A stretch of DNA of 64,000 nt, taken from positions 62,001 through 126,000 of the forward strand of contig NZ_CANNBW010000005.1 of the NCBI RefSeq assembly GCF_947502995.1, read 5' to 3'. The notes under the pieces were generated by a model. It saw nothing but the letters and a program-made list of their open reading frames with translations. It was not told the DNA's origin and searched no databases. Both the position numbers and the translations under genes were made by a program. The DNA comes from an uncultured Tenacibaculum sp. GTDB lineage: Bacteria > Bacteroidota > Bacteroidia > Flavobacteriales > Flavobacteriaceae. Positions 1 through 8,530 of this stretch are shown here, in pieces (positions within the stretch are counted from its first letter, which is position 1; each line of letters starts with the position of its first letter).

Positions 1-1287
1 TCCATCTAAACTTCTTTTCACATATAAAATCTTAGAATGTACTTTTATTCCAGGATAGCTGTAATGAACTTTTACTCCTTTTTCTTCTAAAATCTTTCCC
101 CATTTAATATTATTCTCTTCATCAAATCTCGCTTTAGTTTCAATAAAGATTGTCACTTTAATATTATTTTCTACTGCTTTTATTAATACTTGGGCAACTT
201 TAGAATCACTAGACATACGATATAATGTCATTTTAATCTCAGTAACCGTTGTATCTGAAGCGGCTTCATTTATAAATCTTAAAAAACTATCAAACGATTC
301 ATAAGGATAAGAAAAAAGTCTATCTTTTTCTAAAACAGCATCAAACATAGAACTATACTGGTCAAGCTCTTTGATTTGAATTGGTGGTAAATCAACAAAA
401 CTTAAATCTTGATCTGTAGGATTTGGAAATGAAAAGAAATCTTTAAAGTTATGATACCTTCCTCCTACTACAATATCTGTTTCATTTACATCTAAACTTT
501 TTTTAAGTTGTTTTAAATATGTTTCAGGAATAACTTCATCAACTAAAATTCTTGTAACTTGTCCTACATCTCTCTTAGGCAAAGACTCTTGAATTTTTTC
601 TAATAAATTTCCAGAAAACTCATTATCTATATATAGCTCAGCATCTCGTGAAACTTTAACTTCATAAAAATTTACCTCATAATGTTTTTGAAGATTCAAA
701 CGAATAATATCATCAACAAACATAATGTAATGCTGATCTTCTTCTTTTTCTTCTGGAAGCACAACAAACCTTGAAACCCCATCAATTTTCATCCATAATT
801 CCTGTTCTTCTTTTACAGCAAATAAATATAGTTTTTCGTTCTCTACAAAAACTTCTTCTTTAATTTCTATTTGTTTATTTTCTAGAAGTTTTTCATAAAA
901 ATTCACACAAAATTTTTCTTGAGAAGGAGTTAAGTTTTTTTCATCTATTAAATGAATACGATGACTTTTCAACTCTGGTAAAATCTGAGTTCTAAATATT
1001 TTACCGAACTCATTTTGCTGTTTATCTACTTCTTTCTTAATCTGCTTTAATAACTTATTAGGTTTAGAAACTAACTTTTTTCGTAGCCATTTATCTAACT
1101 GTTTTATTTGCCTAATATCTGAAACTCTAACTTTAAAAAACTCATCTAAATTCGATGAAAATATTGCTAAGAATTTTATCCTCTCATACAAAGGATTTCT
1201 AGCATCCTGCGCTTCTTGTAGTACTCTGTGATTAAATCGTAACCAAGATAAATCTCTATTGTAGTATTGTTTAGTATTTAAGCTCAA
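1..1287 (-). CDS. ppk1: Polyphosphate kinase 1, N-terminal part (partial at window edge)
   Basis: Ppk1 reversibly makes inorganic polyphosphate from ATP. The minus-strand reading frame opens with a segment containing NRDLSWLRFNHRVLQEA, the typical Ppk1 N-terminal domain, and continues with SNLDEFFKVRVSDIRQI. Further on come the start of the phospholipase-D-like catalytic part (FLRFINEAASDTTVTEIKMTLYR) and KVHSKILYVKR, which carries the family's catalytic-type HxK. About 429 codons are present and the C-terminal third lies off the left edge. There is no ATG near the start: the frame is closed by a TAA nine codons upstream of a TTG at 1285-1287, and initiation there gives MSLNTKQYYNRDLSW, the expected length. 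Identity is firm; the TTG start is inferred. Confidence 0.93.
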   Translation of the reverse strand, partial: MSLNTKQYYNRDLSWLRFNHRVLQEAQDARNPLYERIKFLAIFSSNLDEFFKVRVSDIRQIKQLDKWLRKKLVSKPNKLLKQIKKEVDKQQNEFGKIFRTQILPELKSHRIHLIDEKNLTPSQEKFCVNFYEKLLENKQIEIKEEVFVENEKLYLFAVKEEQELWMKIDGVSRFVVLPEEKEEDQHYIMFVDDIIRLNLQKHYEVNFYEVKVSRDAELYIDNEFSGNLLEKIQESLPKRDVGQVTRILVDEVIPETYLKQLKKSLDVNETDIVVGGRYHNFKDFFSFPNPTDQDLSFVDLPPIQIKELDQYSSMFDAVLEKDRLFSYPYESFDSFLRFINEAASDTTVTEIKMTLYRMSSDSKVAQVLIKAVENNIKVTIFIETKARFDEENNIKWGKILEEKGVKVHYSYPGIKVHSKILYVKRSLDG

Positions 1288-1395
1288 TGAATAAGTTTTT
1301 AGTTAAAGTGAACACCTATTTCTCAGGTAAATATTTTATAAATGTATAACATTACAAATTACTGTTTTTTAACTAATTGTAAACTTTCTATTACT

Positions 1396-2667
1396 TTAAC
1401 CTCTCAACATCGCATTTCCAAAACTGCAGGATAAACATTTTTTGTGATTACAATAGTTTGTTTTTAACTGGATTAAAGCTTGACTCTCTAAAGCATTTTT
1501 GGAGCTAATTTTTAATGATTCAAACTTTTGAATAATAGTATTTTTCTCTGGTTGAATACTTTCAAGTAATTTGAAAAAGTTAGTTTCATCAAATTCGTCT
1601 CTGTGTTTTAAATACACAAATTTTAAGGGTAAAATAGTATTGATTAAAAGTAAATCTATAAATGACTTTGTTAATTGTTTTTTATTCTTCTTTGATGATT
1701 TCAAAAACGTATAATGCTCTTCCCAAAATTCATTTACACCGGTAGAAAGTAATTCATAAAAATCATCAACATTGTCTAAATGAATCAGTTTAGAAAATAA
1801 ACTTCTGTAGCTCGAATACAAAGTAGCTATTTGTGCCAATCGTATCGTTGGGAAATTATTAGGTCGCATTCTAAAAAATTGAAATTCATTTTTACCTAAT
1901 GAATTTAGTTGATATTTATGTTTTAAATATTCATATTCTTTTTTAAGTTCATTTTGATATTCACTTTCCTCTATTTCATTTAAAAACCCTGCTTGACCGA
2001 ATAACAAAGCTGATAATTGAAATTCATTTGCTCCAATTTTTCTAATTAAAGAAAAATCGAATGAGGTTGCTAATTTAAAAAAAGAATCTCCATTAACTTT
2101 AAGTCCGAAATTTTTGACTAACAATTGAAACAATACAGCTTCAAAATCATAATTCGTATTCTCTAGTAAAGTGAAAATAAACTTAGATTTACTTTCTAAT
2201 CGTTCTAAATACAGCCGTTCTGTAAAGTTTTGATATATAAAACTATTAATCGTGTGAATTTCTTTTTCGCAAGAAATCCAATTTATTTGTTGTTGAAATA
2301 TTGATGCATATTTTTCTACAATAGAATTATCTATAAATTCTTTTAACTCTAAAGTGGGAATTTGTTTGTTTCCTTTCCTATAAATATCTACATCATGTTC
2401 ATAAACAACATGTAAAATTACGGCATCGTAATTTTTATCTTCCTCATGTTGATGCTGATACCAATCTGATGATTTCACATGAATTTCCACATGACCATAC
2501 CATAAAATTTCATCAATAATTGCTTTTGCATTAAAAAAATCTGGACCAGAATTTTTATTAGATAATCCAGAATGTAATATTTGAAGTGTTTCTCCTGATG
2601 TCAGTTTTAAGTTAAGCGTGTTAAATAACTTGTACTGCCATACATAATGAAGGAAATTTTCTTTCAT
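1396..2667 (-). CDS. DUF2851 family protein
   Basis: A 423-residue protein matching the DUF2851 family of Bacteroidota, whose function is unknown. The recognisable N-terminus includes LHSGLSNKNSGPDFFNAKAII, then WYGHVEIHVKSSDWYQHQH and NYDAVILHVVYEHD. The acidic/His pattern of this part resembles a nuclease-like fold, but that is only an impression. The C-terminus carries a short cysteine cluster (CNHKKCLSC) that could bind a metal. There is no signal peptide, so it is probably cytoplasmic. It is divergent from the redoxin gene at 2706, with only 38 bp between the two starts, so the promoters must overlap. The family call is confident; no function is assigned. Confidence 0.85.
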   Translation of the reverse strand: MKENFLHYVWQYKLFNTLNLKLTSGETLQILHSGLSNKNSGPDFFNAKAIIDEILWYGHVEIHVKSSDWYQHQHEEDKNYDAVILHVVYEHDVDIYRKGNKQIPTLELKEFIDNSIVEKYASIFQQQINWISCEKEIHTINSFIYQNFTERLYLERLESKSKFIFTLLENTNYDFEAVLFQLLVKNFGLKVNGDSFFKLATSFDFSLIRKIGANEFQLSALLFGQAGFLNEIEESEYQNELKKEYEYLKHKYQLNSLGKNEFQFFRMRPNNFPTIRLAQIATLYSSYRSLFSKLIHLDNVDDFYELLSTGVNEFWEEHYTFLKSSKKNKKQLTKSFIDLLLINTILPLKFVYLKHRDEFDETNFFKLLESIQPEKNTIIQKFESLKISSKNALESQALIQLKTNYCNHKKCLSCSFGNAMLRG

Positions 2668-2705
2668 AGCTTGTAATTTCTTTTTCTTTTTTCGACAATA
2701 AATTT

Positions 2706-3533
2706 ATGAAAAATCTACTTAAGTCAATTTTTATAAGTGCATTACCTGTTTTTGCTTTAATCATTTTTGTGAAAACACTTGTACAGTTCGATAGTAATCT
2801 TACTAATATTGGACTTTTACTTAATGCATTACCAATTATAATTTTCTTTAGCTCTTTATTTATAAAACCTGTAGCAAGAACAAGTACAACATTAACTTCT
2901 TTTACCGTTCCAGTAATAATTGGAACAGCTGTGACTTTATTTACATTAAATTTAAATGCAATCGTAATTAGTATAGCATTAGCTTTAGGATGGTTTTTAT
3001 ATTTGACTTGGTATTCTAAATTTGAAAAGAGAGATCAAAATACTATTCAAGTAGGAAAAAGATTACCATCATTAACTTTCGAAAATACTCAGAAACAAAA
3101 AGTGAATCTTTCAGAATTTGATAGTGATTATAAAGTTTTGCTTTTTTTCAGAGGAAATTGGTGTCCGCTTTGTATGGCACAAATCAAAGAAATAGCAAAT
3201 CAATATCAAGAACTTTCCAAGAGAAATACTGATGTATTTTTAATTAGTTCACAACCTCATGAATTTACAGAAAGTTTAGCTAAAAAACATAATGTTCCTT
3301 TTCATTATTTGACTGATATAAACAACGAGAATGCAAGAAATTTAAATATTCTTCATGAAAATGGATTACCTATGGGATTTCAAGTTTTTGGATATGAATC
3401 TGATGTTGTAATGCCTACTGTAATTATTACCAATAAAGAAAATGAAGTCGTTTTTGCAGACCTTACAGATAACTATAGAGTTAGACCGGAACCAGCTACT
3501 TTCCTGAAAATCATTGATAAAAATTCACTATAA
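2706..3533 (+). CDS. Membrane-anchored peroxiredoxin/thioredoxin-like protein (AhpC-TSA/redoxin domain)
   Basis: A 275-residue protein with about four hydrophobic segments in the first 105 residues, followed by a redoxin domain from about residue 115. The active-site stretch is FFRGNWCPLCMAQI, with Cys153 and Cys156 forming a CxxC pair in the position of the peroxidatic cysteine of AhpC/TSA proteins. It probably carries out thiol-based peroxide or disulfide reduction at the membrane; the side facing the redox domain is not determined. The fusion of a four-helix membrane part to the redoxin domain is less common than soluble redoxins. A hairpin overlapping the stop codon is a plausible terminator. 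The substrate is unknown. Confidence 0.8.
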   Translation: MKNLLKSIFISALPVFALIIFVKTLVQFDSNLTNIGLLLNALPIIIFFSSLFIKPVARTSTTLTSFTVPVIIGTAVTLFTLNLNAIVISIALALGWFLYLTWYSKFEKRDQNTIQVGKRLPSLTFENTQKQKVNLSEFDSDYKVLLFFRGNWCPLCMAQIKEIANQYQELSKRNTDVFLISSQPHEFTESLAKKHNVPFHYLTDINNENARNLNILHENGLPMGFQVFGYESDVVMPTVIITNKENEVVFADLTDNYRVRPEPATFLKIIDKNSL

Positions 3534-3562
3534 AATTCATCATTTTAACTATAGTTTTTTTC
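3527..3562 (+). terminator. Probable intrinsic terminator of the redoxin gene
   Basis: ACTATA at 3527-3532 pairs with TATAGT at 3550-3555. There is weaker pairing inside (AAAAT with ATTTT), and a run of seven T follows. The left arm overlaps the TAA stop codon. The stem is A+T-rich, so it is only moderately convincing. Confidence 0.5.
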
Positions 3563-3597
3563 AATATTCATTTTCATTTTCAAGTAAAAGTTAATTG

Positions 3598-3605
3598 TAA
3601 TTTTG
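3598..3605 (+). promoter_or_regulatory. -7 promoter element (TAATTTTG) for nitroreductase
   Basis: TAATTTTG matches the Bacteroidota -7 consensus TAnnTTTG and lies 24 bp upstream of the ATG at 3629. No TTTG is found 19 bp further upstream, so the -33 element is weak or absent. Confidence 0.5.
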
Positions 3606-3628
3606 CAATGCATTTATAAAACAAAGCA

Positions 3629-4264
3629 ATGAGTACAACTATTGAAAGTTTAAAATGGCGCTATGCTGTAAAGAAATTTGACGATAATAAATATATATCT
3701 GATGAACAGATACAAACTATAAAAGAAGCTTTTAATTTAACTGCAACATCTTACGGTTTACAACCAGTAACTTTAGTAGTAATTAAAAATAAAGAATTAC
3801 AAAAACAGTTAGTGGAACATTCTTGGAACCAACAACAAGTAGCACAAGCTTCACATGTTTTAGTTTTATGTGTACCTAAAGAACAAACAACAAAAGATGT
3901 TGAAAATTACTTCAAATTAGTAAAAAACATCAGAAATACACCAGATGAAATTTTAAATCCTTTCAAAGATTATTTAATAGATTCTTTTTCAAAAAAAACT
4001 CAAGAAGAATTACTAACCTGGAACAAAAACCAAGCCTATATTACTCTTGGTAATTTACTAACTGTTTGTGCTTTAGAAAAAATAGATTCATGTCCTATGG
4101 AAGGTTTTATTCCGGAGAAATATGATGAAATTTTAAAACTAAATGAAAAAAACTTACAATCTGTTTTAGTTTTACCGTTAGGTTTTAGAGCTGAAGACGA
4201 CTATATGAAAGATTTAAAGAAGGTCCGCAAAAATATTGACCAAGTAACCTTGGACTTCAACTAA
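3629..4264 (+). CDS. Nitroreductase family NAD(P)H-dependent oxidoreductase
   Basis: A 211-residue flavoprotein of the nitroreductase family, which uses FMN and NAD(P)H to reduce nitroaromatics, quinones or flavins. The N-terminal WRYAVKKFDDNK is the typical FMN-phosphate-binding start (R-x-x-x-K-x-F). SYGLQPVTLVVIKN and the C-terminal PLGFRAEDDYMKDLKKVRK are also characteristic, and the length is normal for NfsB/DrgA-like enzymes. It is probably cytoplasmic and dimeric. It stands alone between two terminators with its own promoter element. The physiological substrate cannot be read from the sequence. Confidence 0.9.
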   Translation: MSTTIESLKWRYAVKKFDDNKYISDEQIQTIKEAFNLTATSYGLQPVTLVVIKNKELQKQLVEHSWNQQQVAQASHVLVLCVPKEQTTKDVENYFKLVKNIRNTPDEILNPFKDYLIDSFSKKTQEELLTWNKNQAYITLGNLLTVCALEKIDSCPMEGFIPEKYDEILKLNEKNLQSVLVLPLGFRAEDDYMKDLKKVRKNIDQVTLDFN

Positions 4265-4298
4265 CTAGAAAAATTTTAATTGGGGACTATTTTTTAAA

Positions 4299-4333
4299 AG
4301 TGCTGGCAATTTTATAATTGTTGGCACTTTTTA
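4299..4333 (+). terminator. Intrinsic terminator after nitroreductase
   Basis: AGTGCTGGCAA (4299-4309) and TTGTTGGCACT (4318-4328) form an 11-bp stem with three G-U pairs. The loop is eight bases and a T run follows. Confidence 0.75.
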
Positions 4334-4370
4334 TTTATTCCTATCTTAGTCTTCTAATAAATTTAAAGTA

Positions 4371-5813
4371 ATGCAACCAATACATATTGTACTCTTAATT
4401 GTATCCTATTTTAGTGTACTTATACTAATTGCCTATTTAACAGGAAAATCCGCAAACAATCAAACATTTTTTAAAGCAAATAACTCCTCTCCTTGGTATT
4501 TAGTTGCTTTTGGAATGATTGGAGCTTCTTTATCTGGAGTAACATTTATTTCTGTTCCTGGTTGGGTAGAGAATCAACAAATGGGATATATGCAAATGGT
4601 TCTGGGTTATATATTAGGTTATGCTATAATAGGTCTTATTTTATTGCCACTGTATTACAAACTCAATTTAACTTCCATTTACACGTATTTGGAAGAACGT
4701 TTTGGAAAAATGAGTTATAAAACCGGAGCTTCATTTTTCTTAATATCTAGAACTATAGGAGCTGCTTTCCGATTATTTTTAGTTGCTAATGTTTTACAAT
4801 TAATTTTATTTGATGCATATGGAATTCCTTTCTGGGTAACTGTTACTATTACCATTTTATTAATTTGGTTGTACACTTTTAAAGGAGGAATAAAAACTAT
4901 TGTTTGGACAGATACTTTACAGACCTTATTTATGTTGATTGCGGTTGGTGTTTGTATCGTAGCTATTAAAGATGCGTTACAAATTGAAAGTTTATTCAGT
5001 TATGTTTCTGAAAGTAAACTCTCAAAAATCTTCTTTTTCGATGATGTAAAAGCTGGAAATTACTTTTGGAAACAATTCTTTTCTGGAGCTTTTATTGCTG
5101 TTGTAATGACTGGTCTTGATCAAGACATGATGCAAAAAAATCTTACTTGTAGAAGTTTAAAGGATGCTCAAAAAAACATGTTTTGGTTTACTTTGGTTTT
5201 AGTTATAGTTAACTTCTTTTTCCTTGCCTTAGGAATTTTACTTACAGATTTTGCAACTCTAAATGGTATCGATGCTCATAAAGATCAGTTATTTCCAACT
5301 ATTGCAATGAGTGGTGAATTAGGAATTGCTGCTTCTTTATTCTTTCTATTAGGTTTAATTGCCGCAGCATATTCTAGTGCCGATAGTGCTTTAACTTCTT
5401 TAACTACATCATTTAGTATCGATATTTTAGAAATCGATAAAAAAGAAGACGAAGCTGAAAAAGAAAAAACTAGAAAAAAAATTCATGTATTATTTTCTTT
5501 TATTTTGGTAATTACTATTTTAATTTTCAAATATTTTATTGCAGATGAAAGTGTAATTGCGAAAATATTTCAGTTTGCTGGTTATACTTACGGTCCGCTT
5601 TTAGGATTATATGCATTCGGGTTATTTACCAAACTTAAAGTAAAAGATAAATTAGTTCCTTTTGTTTGTGTTATAGCTCCTGTAGCTACTTTTTTAATTA
5701 GTAATTACAGTAAAAATAGTTTAGGATTCGATTTCAGTTTTGCTATTTTAATTCTAAACGGATTCTTAACTTTTCTAGGATTATTATTCATTAAAACTAA
5801 AGAGAATGTCTAA
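4371..5813 (+). CDS. Sodium:solute symporter (SSS family)
   Basis: A 480-residue integral membrane protein with about 13 hydrophobic segments, typical of the solute:sodium symporter family (LeuT fold). Family stretches include the N-terminal ANNSSPWYLVAFGMIGASLSGVTF, GGIKTIVWTDTLQTLFML (conserved in SSS proteins) and AAYSSADSALTSLTTSFSIDIL, which holds the Na-binding serine-rich segment. It couples uptake of an organic solute to the sodium gradient in the inner membrane. The substrate cannot be assigned. Its stop overlaps the start of the tiny basic protein by 8 bp, so it leads a five-gene run (symporter, small protein, cupin, lipoprotein, Crp-like regulator). Confidence 0.92.
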   Translation: MQPIHIVLLIVSYFSVLILIAYLTGKSANNQTFFKANNSSPWYLVAFGMIGASLSGVTFISVPGWVENQQMGYMQMVLGYILGYAIIGLILLPLYYKLNLTSIYTYLEERFGKMSYKTGASFFLISRTIGAAFRLFLVANVLQLILFDAYGIPFWVTVTITILLIWLYTFKGGIKTIVWTDTLQTLFMLIAVGVCIVAIKDALQIESLFSYVSESKLSKIFFFDDVKAGNYFWKQFFSGAFIAVVMTGLDQDMMQKNLTCRSLKDAQKNMFWFTLVLVIVNFFFLALGILLTDFATLNGIDAHKDQLFPTIAMSGELGIAASLFFLLGLIAAAYSSADSALTSLTTSFSIDILEIDKKEDEAEKEKTRKKIHVLFSFILVITILIFKYFIADESVIAKIFQFAGYTYGPLLGLYAFGLFTKLKVKDKLVPFVCVIAPVATFLISNYSKNSLGFDFSFAILILNGFLTFLGLLFIKTKENV

Positions 5814-5988
5814 AAAAGGAAAAGCTAAAAACACAGTAAATAAGGCTAAACATAGTCGATTAATGAAGCAAAAAGAGAATAAGCTTCGACTAGAAAAACA
5901 AAAAACTAAAGAACGTTTAAAAGCAATTATAAAAAAAGCAAACGAAGCTAAAGCAGAAGAAAACAATGACAGCACAACAGATAGTTAA
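5806..5988 (+). CDS. Small highly basic protein, function unknown
   Basis: A 60-residue protein, very rich in Lys (MSKKGKAKNTVNKAKHS...), with a predicted helical central section and an acidic tail (AEENNDSTTDS). No known domain was recognised. It is judged real because it is locked in by overlaps on both sides: its ATG lies in the last codons of the symporter (ATGTCTAA) and its end overlaps the cupin start by 23 bp, as expected for translational coupling. The charge would suit binding to nucleic acid or ribosomes, but that is speculation. Confidence 0.65.
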   Translation: MSKKGKAKNTVNKAKHSRLMKQKENKLRLEKQKTKERLKAIIKKANEAKAEENNDSTTDS

Positions 5989-6466
5989 TAAATTTGATCT
6001 TACAAAACATCCTGAAGGTGGATATTTTAAAGAAACCTATAGAAGTAACGGAGTTATAAAAAATGAGAATTTATCAAAGAATTTTATTGGTGATAGAAAT
6101 CACAGTACTGGTATTTACTTCTTATTAACTTCAGATAGTTTTTCTGCATTTCATAAAATAAATCAAGATGAAATGTGGCATTTTTATTTAGGAACAACCT
6201 TAAAACTGCATATGATTTCTCCTGAAGGTGAATATTCTTTCGTACTTATTGGGAATGATATTGTAAATAACGAGATTCCGCAATTTGTAGTTCCTGCTCA
6301 ATATTGGTTTGCTGCTGAAGTTGTAGATGAAAACAGTTTTTCATTTACAGGATGCACTGTTGCTCCTGGTTTTGATTTTAATGATTTTGTATTGCCTGAA
6401 CGAAAGGTATTAATAGAATTATTTCCACAACATGAGGAAATAATTACACGACTTACACATCATTAA
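5966..6466 (+). CDS. DUF985/cupin_5 family protein
   Basis: A 166-residue RmlC-like cupin. The N-terminal KFDLTKHPEGGYFKETYRS and the core stretches SAFHKINQDEMWHFYLGTTLKLHMI and VPAQYWFAAEV match the DUF985 (cupin_5) family. GCTVAPGFDFNDFVLPERKVLIELFP is the characteristic C-terminus. Histidine and glutamate residues in the first cupin motif (H...E.WHFY) could hold a metal. Some relatives have been linked to sugar epimerisation, but the activity here is unknown. It is cytoplasmic. It sits between the overlapping small basic protein and a lipoprotein gene two bases downstream, and is clearly in the same operon. Confidence 0.88.
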   Translation: MTAQQIVNKFDLTKHPEGGYFKETYRSNGVIKNENLSKNFIGDRNHSTGIYFLLTSDSFSAFHKINQDEMWHFYLGTTLKLHMISPEGEYSFVLIGNDIVNNEIPQFVVPAQYWFAAEVVDENSFSFTGCTVAPGFDFNDFVLPERKVLIELFPQHEEIITRLTHH

Positions 6467-6468
6467 AA

Positions 6469-6960
6469 ATGAAAAAATCAATTCTTTTTCTATTTATTAT
6501 TACCTTCTTAATTAACTGTTCTAGAAGCATTGAAAAAAAAGATGCAATTCTAAATAGTATTGAAATTAAATTAGAAAGAGGAGCTTTTCATTACGATACT
6601 TTTATTTTAAAAGACACTTTACTTTCTTTTTACCCAGAGAAACTAAGTAATAATGCTCTTGGAAATGAATCAGAATTAGCTAAATATTATCAAAAGTCTG
6701 AGCAATATATTTCCAAAACACAATTGATGAATTTAATTCAAAAAATTGAAACTAGTAATATTTGGAATCTCAGTGAGAACTATTCTTGTGAAAGTTCTTG
6801 TACAAGTAATTTAACTGTTCATATTAAATATAAAGAACAACAAAAAACAATTACCTGCGAAGATTATAAATGTGATTGTCCTGAATTACTTCAATACTTA
6901 GAAAATGAATTGATAAAACTCCACGGAAAAGATTTAAAAAGAATTGATTTACCTGGTTAA
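6469..6960 (+). CDS. Lipoprotein, DUF6438-like
   Basis: A 163-residue lipoprotein with a short hydrophobic leader ending in a lipobox (FLINC, Cys17). The mature part resembles DUF6438: IKLERGAFHYDTFILKDTLLSFYPE, with a later Cys-containing segment (SCESSCTSNLTVHIKYKEQQKTIT). The clustered cysteines (CESSC and CEDYKCDCPE) probably form disulfides in the periplasm. It starts two bases after the cupin stop and is followed 11 bp later by the Crp-like regulator. The function is unknown and the family name is from memory, not a search. Confidence 0.7.
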   Translation: MKKSILFLFIITFLINCSRSIEKKDAILNSIEIKLERGAFHYDTFILKDTLLSFYPEKLSNNALGNESELAKYYQKSEQYISKTQLMNLIQKIETSNIWNLSENYSCESSCTSNLTVHIKYKEQQKTITCEDYKCDCPELLQYLENELIKLHGKDLKRIDLPG

Positions 6961-6971
6961 AACATTATACT

Positions 6972-7538
6972 ATGAAATTACTTAAAAACTGTATTTCTAG
7001 CCATATTAGTGTAACTAATGAAACTCTAAATAATATTACTAATGTTTTTGAAACTGTAGATTTAAAAAAGGGTGAATACTTTTTAAAGTCAGGAACTGTA
7101 TGTAAAAAAATGGCTTTTATTGAATCTGGTTATATTAGAATGTTTAGCATTGCCGATGGAAAAGAAATTACACTTTGGATAGGTAGTACTGGAAGATTTA
7201 TAACTTCTGTAGCTAGTTTTGTATTTCAAACCAGTAATTTCTGGAATATTCAGGCTATTACAGATTGTACACTTCAAACCATATCAAGAGAGCAACATTT
7301 TACATTATGTAAACAAGAAACTAAATGGTTAGAATTTGATAATCTTTTACTGGCACACTCTTTTGCTTTATTAGAAAAAAACATGTTTTCTCAACTACAC
7401 ACCACAGCTCAAGAACGCTATAATTTATTAATAAAAGAAGAACCTAACTTATTTAAAGACGTTCCTTTACAATATATAGCTTCTATGATTGGAGTTACCC
7501 CAGAATCTTTAAGTCGACTTCGAAAAAATGTAAGTTAA
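6972..7538 (+). CDS. Crp/Fnr family transcriptional regulator
   Basis: A 188-residue regulator with an N-terminal cyclic-nucleotide-binding-like beta-roll (KKGEYFLKSGTVCKKMAFIESGYIRMFSIADGKEITLWIG, residues about 30-75). A dimerisation helix comes next, then a C-terminal helix-turn-helix (PLQYIASMIGVTPESLSRLRK, about 160-186). The RxSR cAMP-binding motif of true CRP is not visible, so the ligand is unknown; this is usual for the short Crp-like regulators of flavobacteria. It is last in a tightly spaced run starting with the SSS symporter and may control that operon. Confidence 0.88.
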   Translation: MKLLKNCISSHISVTNETLNNITNVFETVDLKKGEYFLKSGTVCKKMAFIESGYIRMFSIADGKEITLWIGSTGRFITSVASFVFQTSNFWNIQAITDCTLQTISREQHFTLCKQETKWLEFDNLLLAHSFALLEKNMFSQLHTTAQERYNLLIKEEPNLFKDVPLQYIASMIGVTPESLSRLRKNVS

Positions 7539-7612
7539 TTTGATTTCTTACCATTTGTCAAGAGAGAATTCAAAGAAATGATCAAATTTTGTGTAAATCT
7601 AAATTTCACATT

Positions 7613-7984
7613 ATGAATCGTCTTCAAAAATCTCTTTTAATAAATGCTATCTTCTCTGGAGTTTCTGGCTTTATCTTAATCTTATTTTATAACTCAACAG
7701 CAAAAGTTTTTCAACTAAATAACAACAATGTTTTTTGGATTATCGGACTCATTCTACTCTATTTTATGACAACTATTTTTTATGAAATAAAAAAGCAAAG
7801 AAAGATTGCTGTTTTATGGATTATAATTCAAGATTTTCTTTGGGTAATTGCTAGTTGCATTATTCTAATCACTAACCTTTTTCAAATCTCCAACACTGGT
7901 AACATTATCATATCTGTAATTGCACTTATTGTTCTTTTCATGGGTTTAAACCAATTCTTTGCTTTAAAAACAAGTTGTAAATAA
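7613..7984 (+). CDS. Small integral membrane protein, function unknown
   Basis: A 123-residue protein with four clear hydrophobic helices (about residues 7-26, 40-59, 67-88 and 97-116 counted from ATG 7613) and basic loops. A TTG at 7589 would add eight polar residues, but the ATG just before MNRLQKSLLINAIF is preferred because the first helix follows it directly. No conserved motif was recognised. It stands alone, 75 bp after the Crp-like gene. Confidence 0.65.
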   Translation: MNRLQKSLLINAIFSGVSGFILILFYNSTAKVFQLNNNNVFWIIGLILLYFMTTIFYEIKKQRKIAVLWIIIQDFLWVIASCIILITNLFQISNTGNIIISVIALIVLFMGLNQFFALKTSCK

Positions 7985-8031
7985 AACGCAACCTTTTTTA
8001 TTTTTAAATATCTATAGAGTATAAACTTTAT

Positions 8032-8493
8032 ATGAACATGAGAAAACAAATTAAAACTATCGTATCAATTACTTTATTTACTCTTTTAATAGGACTAACA
8101 AGTTGTTCTAAAGATGAAGTCAATAGCATTCAACCTAACGAGGTAGAAGGAAGCTGGAAAGTTGTATATTATTTAGAAAATGGTAATAAAATTACCAAAA
8201 CTGAAAAACCTACTTGGCCTAATGTTAATGATGGAGAAATTACTCTTAAATTAACTGAAATAAATGAAGAAGGTGAAAGATTTGCTTCTGGACATACTGT
8301 TAGTAATCTTTATAACGGCGAATATGAATTCAAAGAAAATAAAAGCATCTCTTTTTCTGTGATATCTACATTAATAAATGAACCTGAATGGACAAAACTA
8401 TATCAATTACATAAAGTAAATCGATACGACATTATAGAAGGAAATTTAATTTTATATTATGATAACGTATCTATAGTATTGGAAAGAAATTAA
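8032..8493 (+). CDS. Lipoprotein with a lipocalin-like domain, function unknown
   Basis: A 153-residue lipoprotein. The leader ends in GLTSC (Cys25), followed by a spacer and VEGSWKVVYYLENGNKI, typical of the small lipocalin-like or META-like lipoproteins of flavobacteria. Later beta-strand segments (NLYNGEYEFKENKSISFSV, IEGNLILYYDNVSIVLE) fit a small barrel. The start could be Met1 (8032) or Met3 (8038). It is probably anchored in the periplasm or outer membrane. It is single-gene and closed by a strong bidirectional hairpin. Confidence 0.7.
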   Translation: MNMRKQIKTIVSITLFTLLIGLTSCSKDEVNSIQPNEVEGSWKVVYYLENGNKITKTEKPTWPNVNDGEITLKLTEINEEGERFASGHTVSNLYNGEYEFKENKSISFSVISTLINEPEWTKLYQLHKVNRYDIIEGNLILYYDNVSIVLERN

Positions 8494-8502
8494 TTAAAAT
8501 AA

Positions 8503-8530
8503 AAAATCCTAAGCTAAGGCTTAGGATTTT
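8503..8530. terminator. Bidirectional intrinsic terminator between convergent genes
   Basis: AAAATCCTAAGC (8503-8514) and GCTTAGGATTTT (8519-8530) form a perfect 12-bp stem with a TAAG loop. A-rich and T-rich flanks suit termination on both strands. It separates the lipoprotein gene from the minus-strand peroxiredoxin cluster. Confidence 0.85.
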
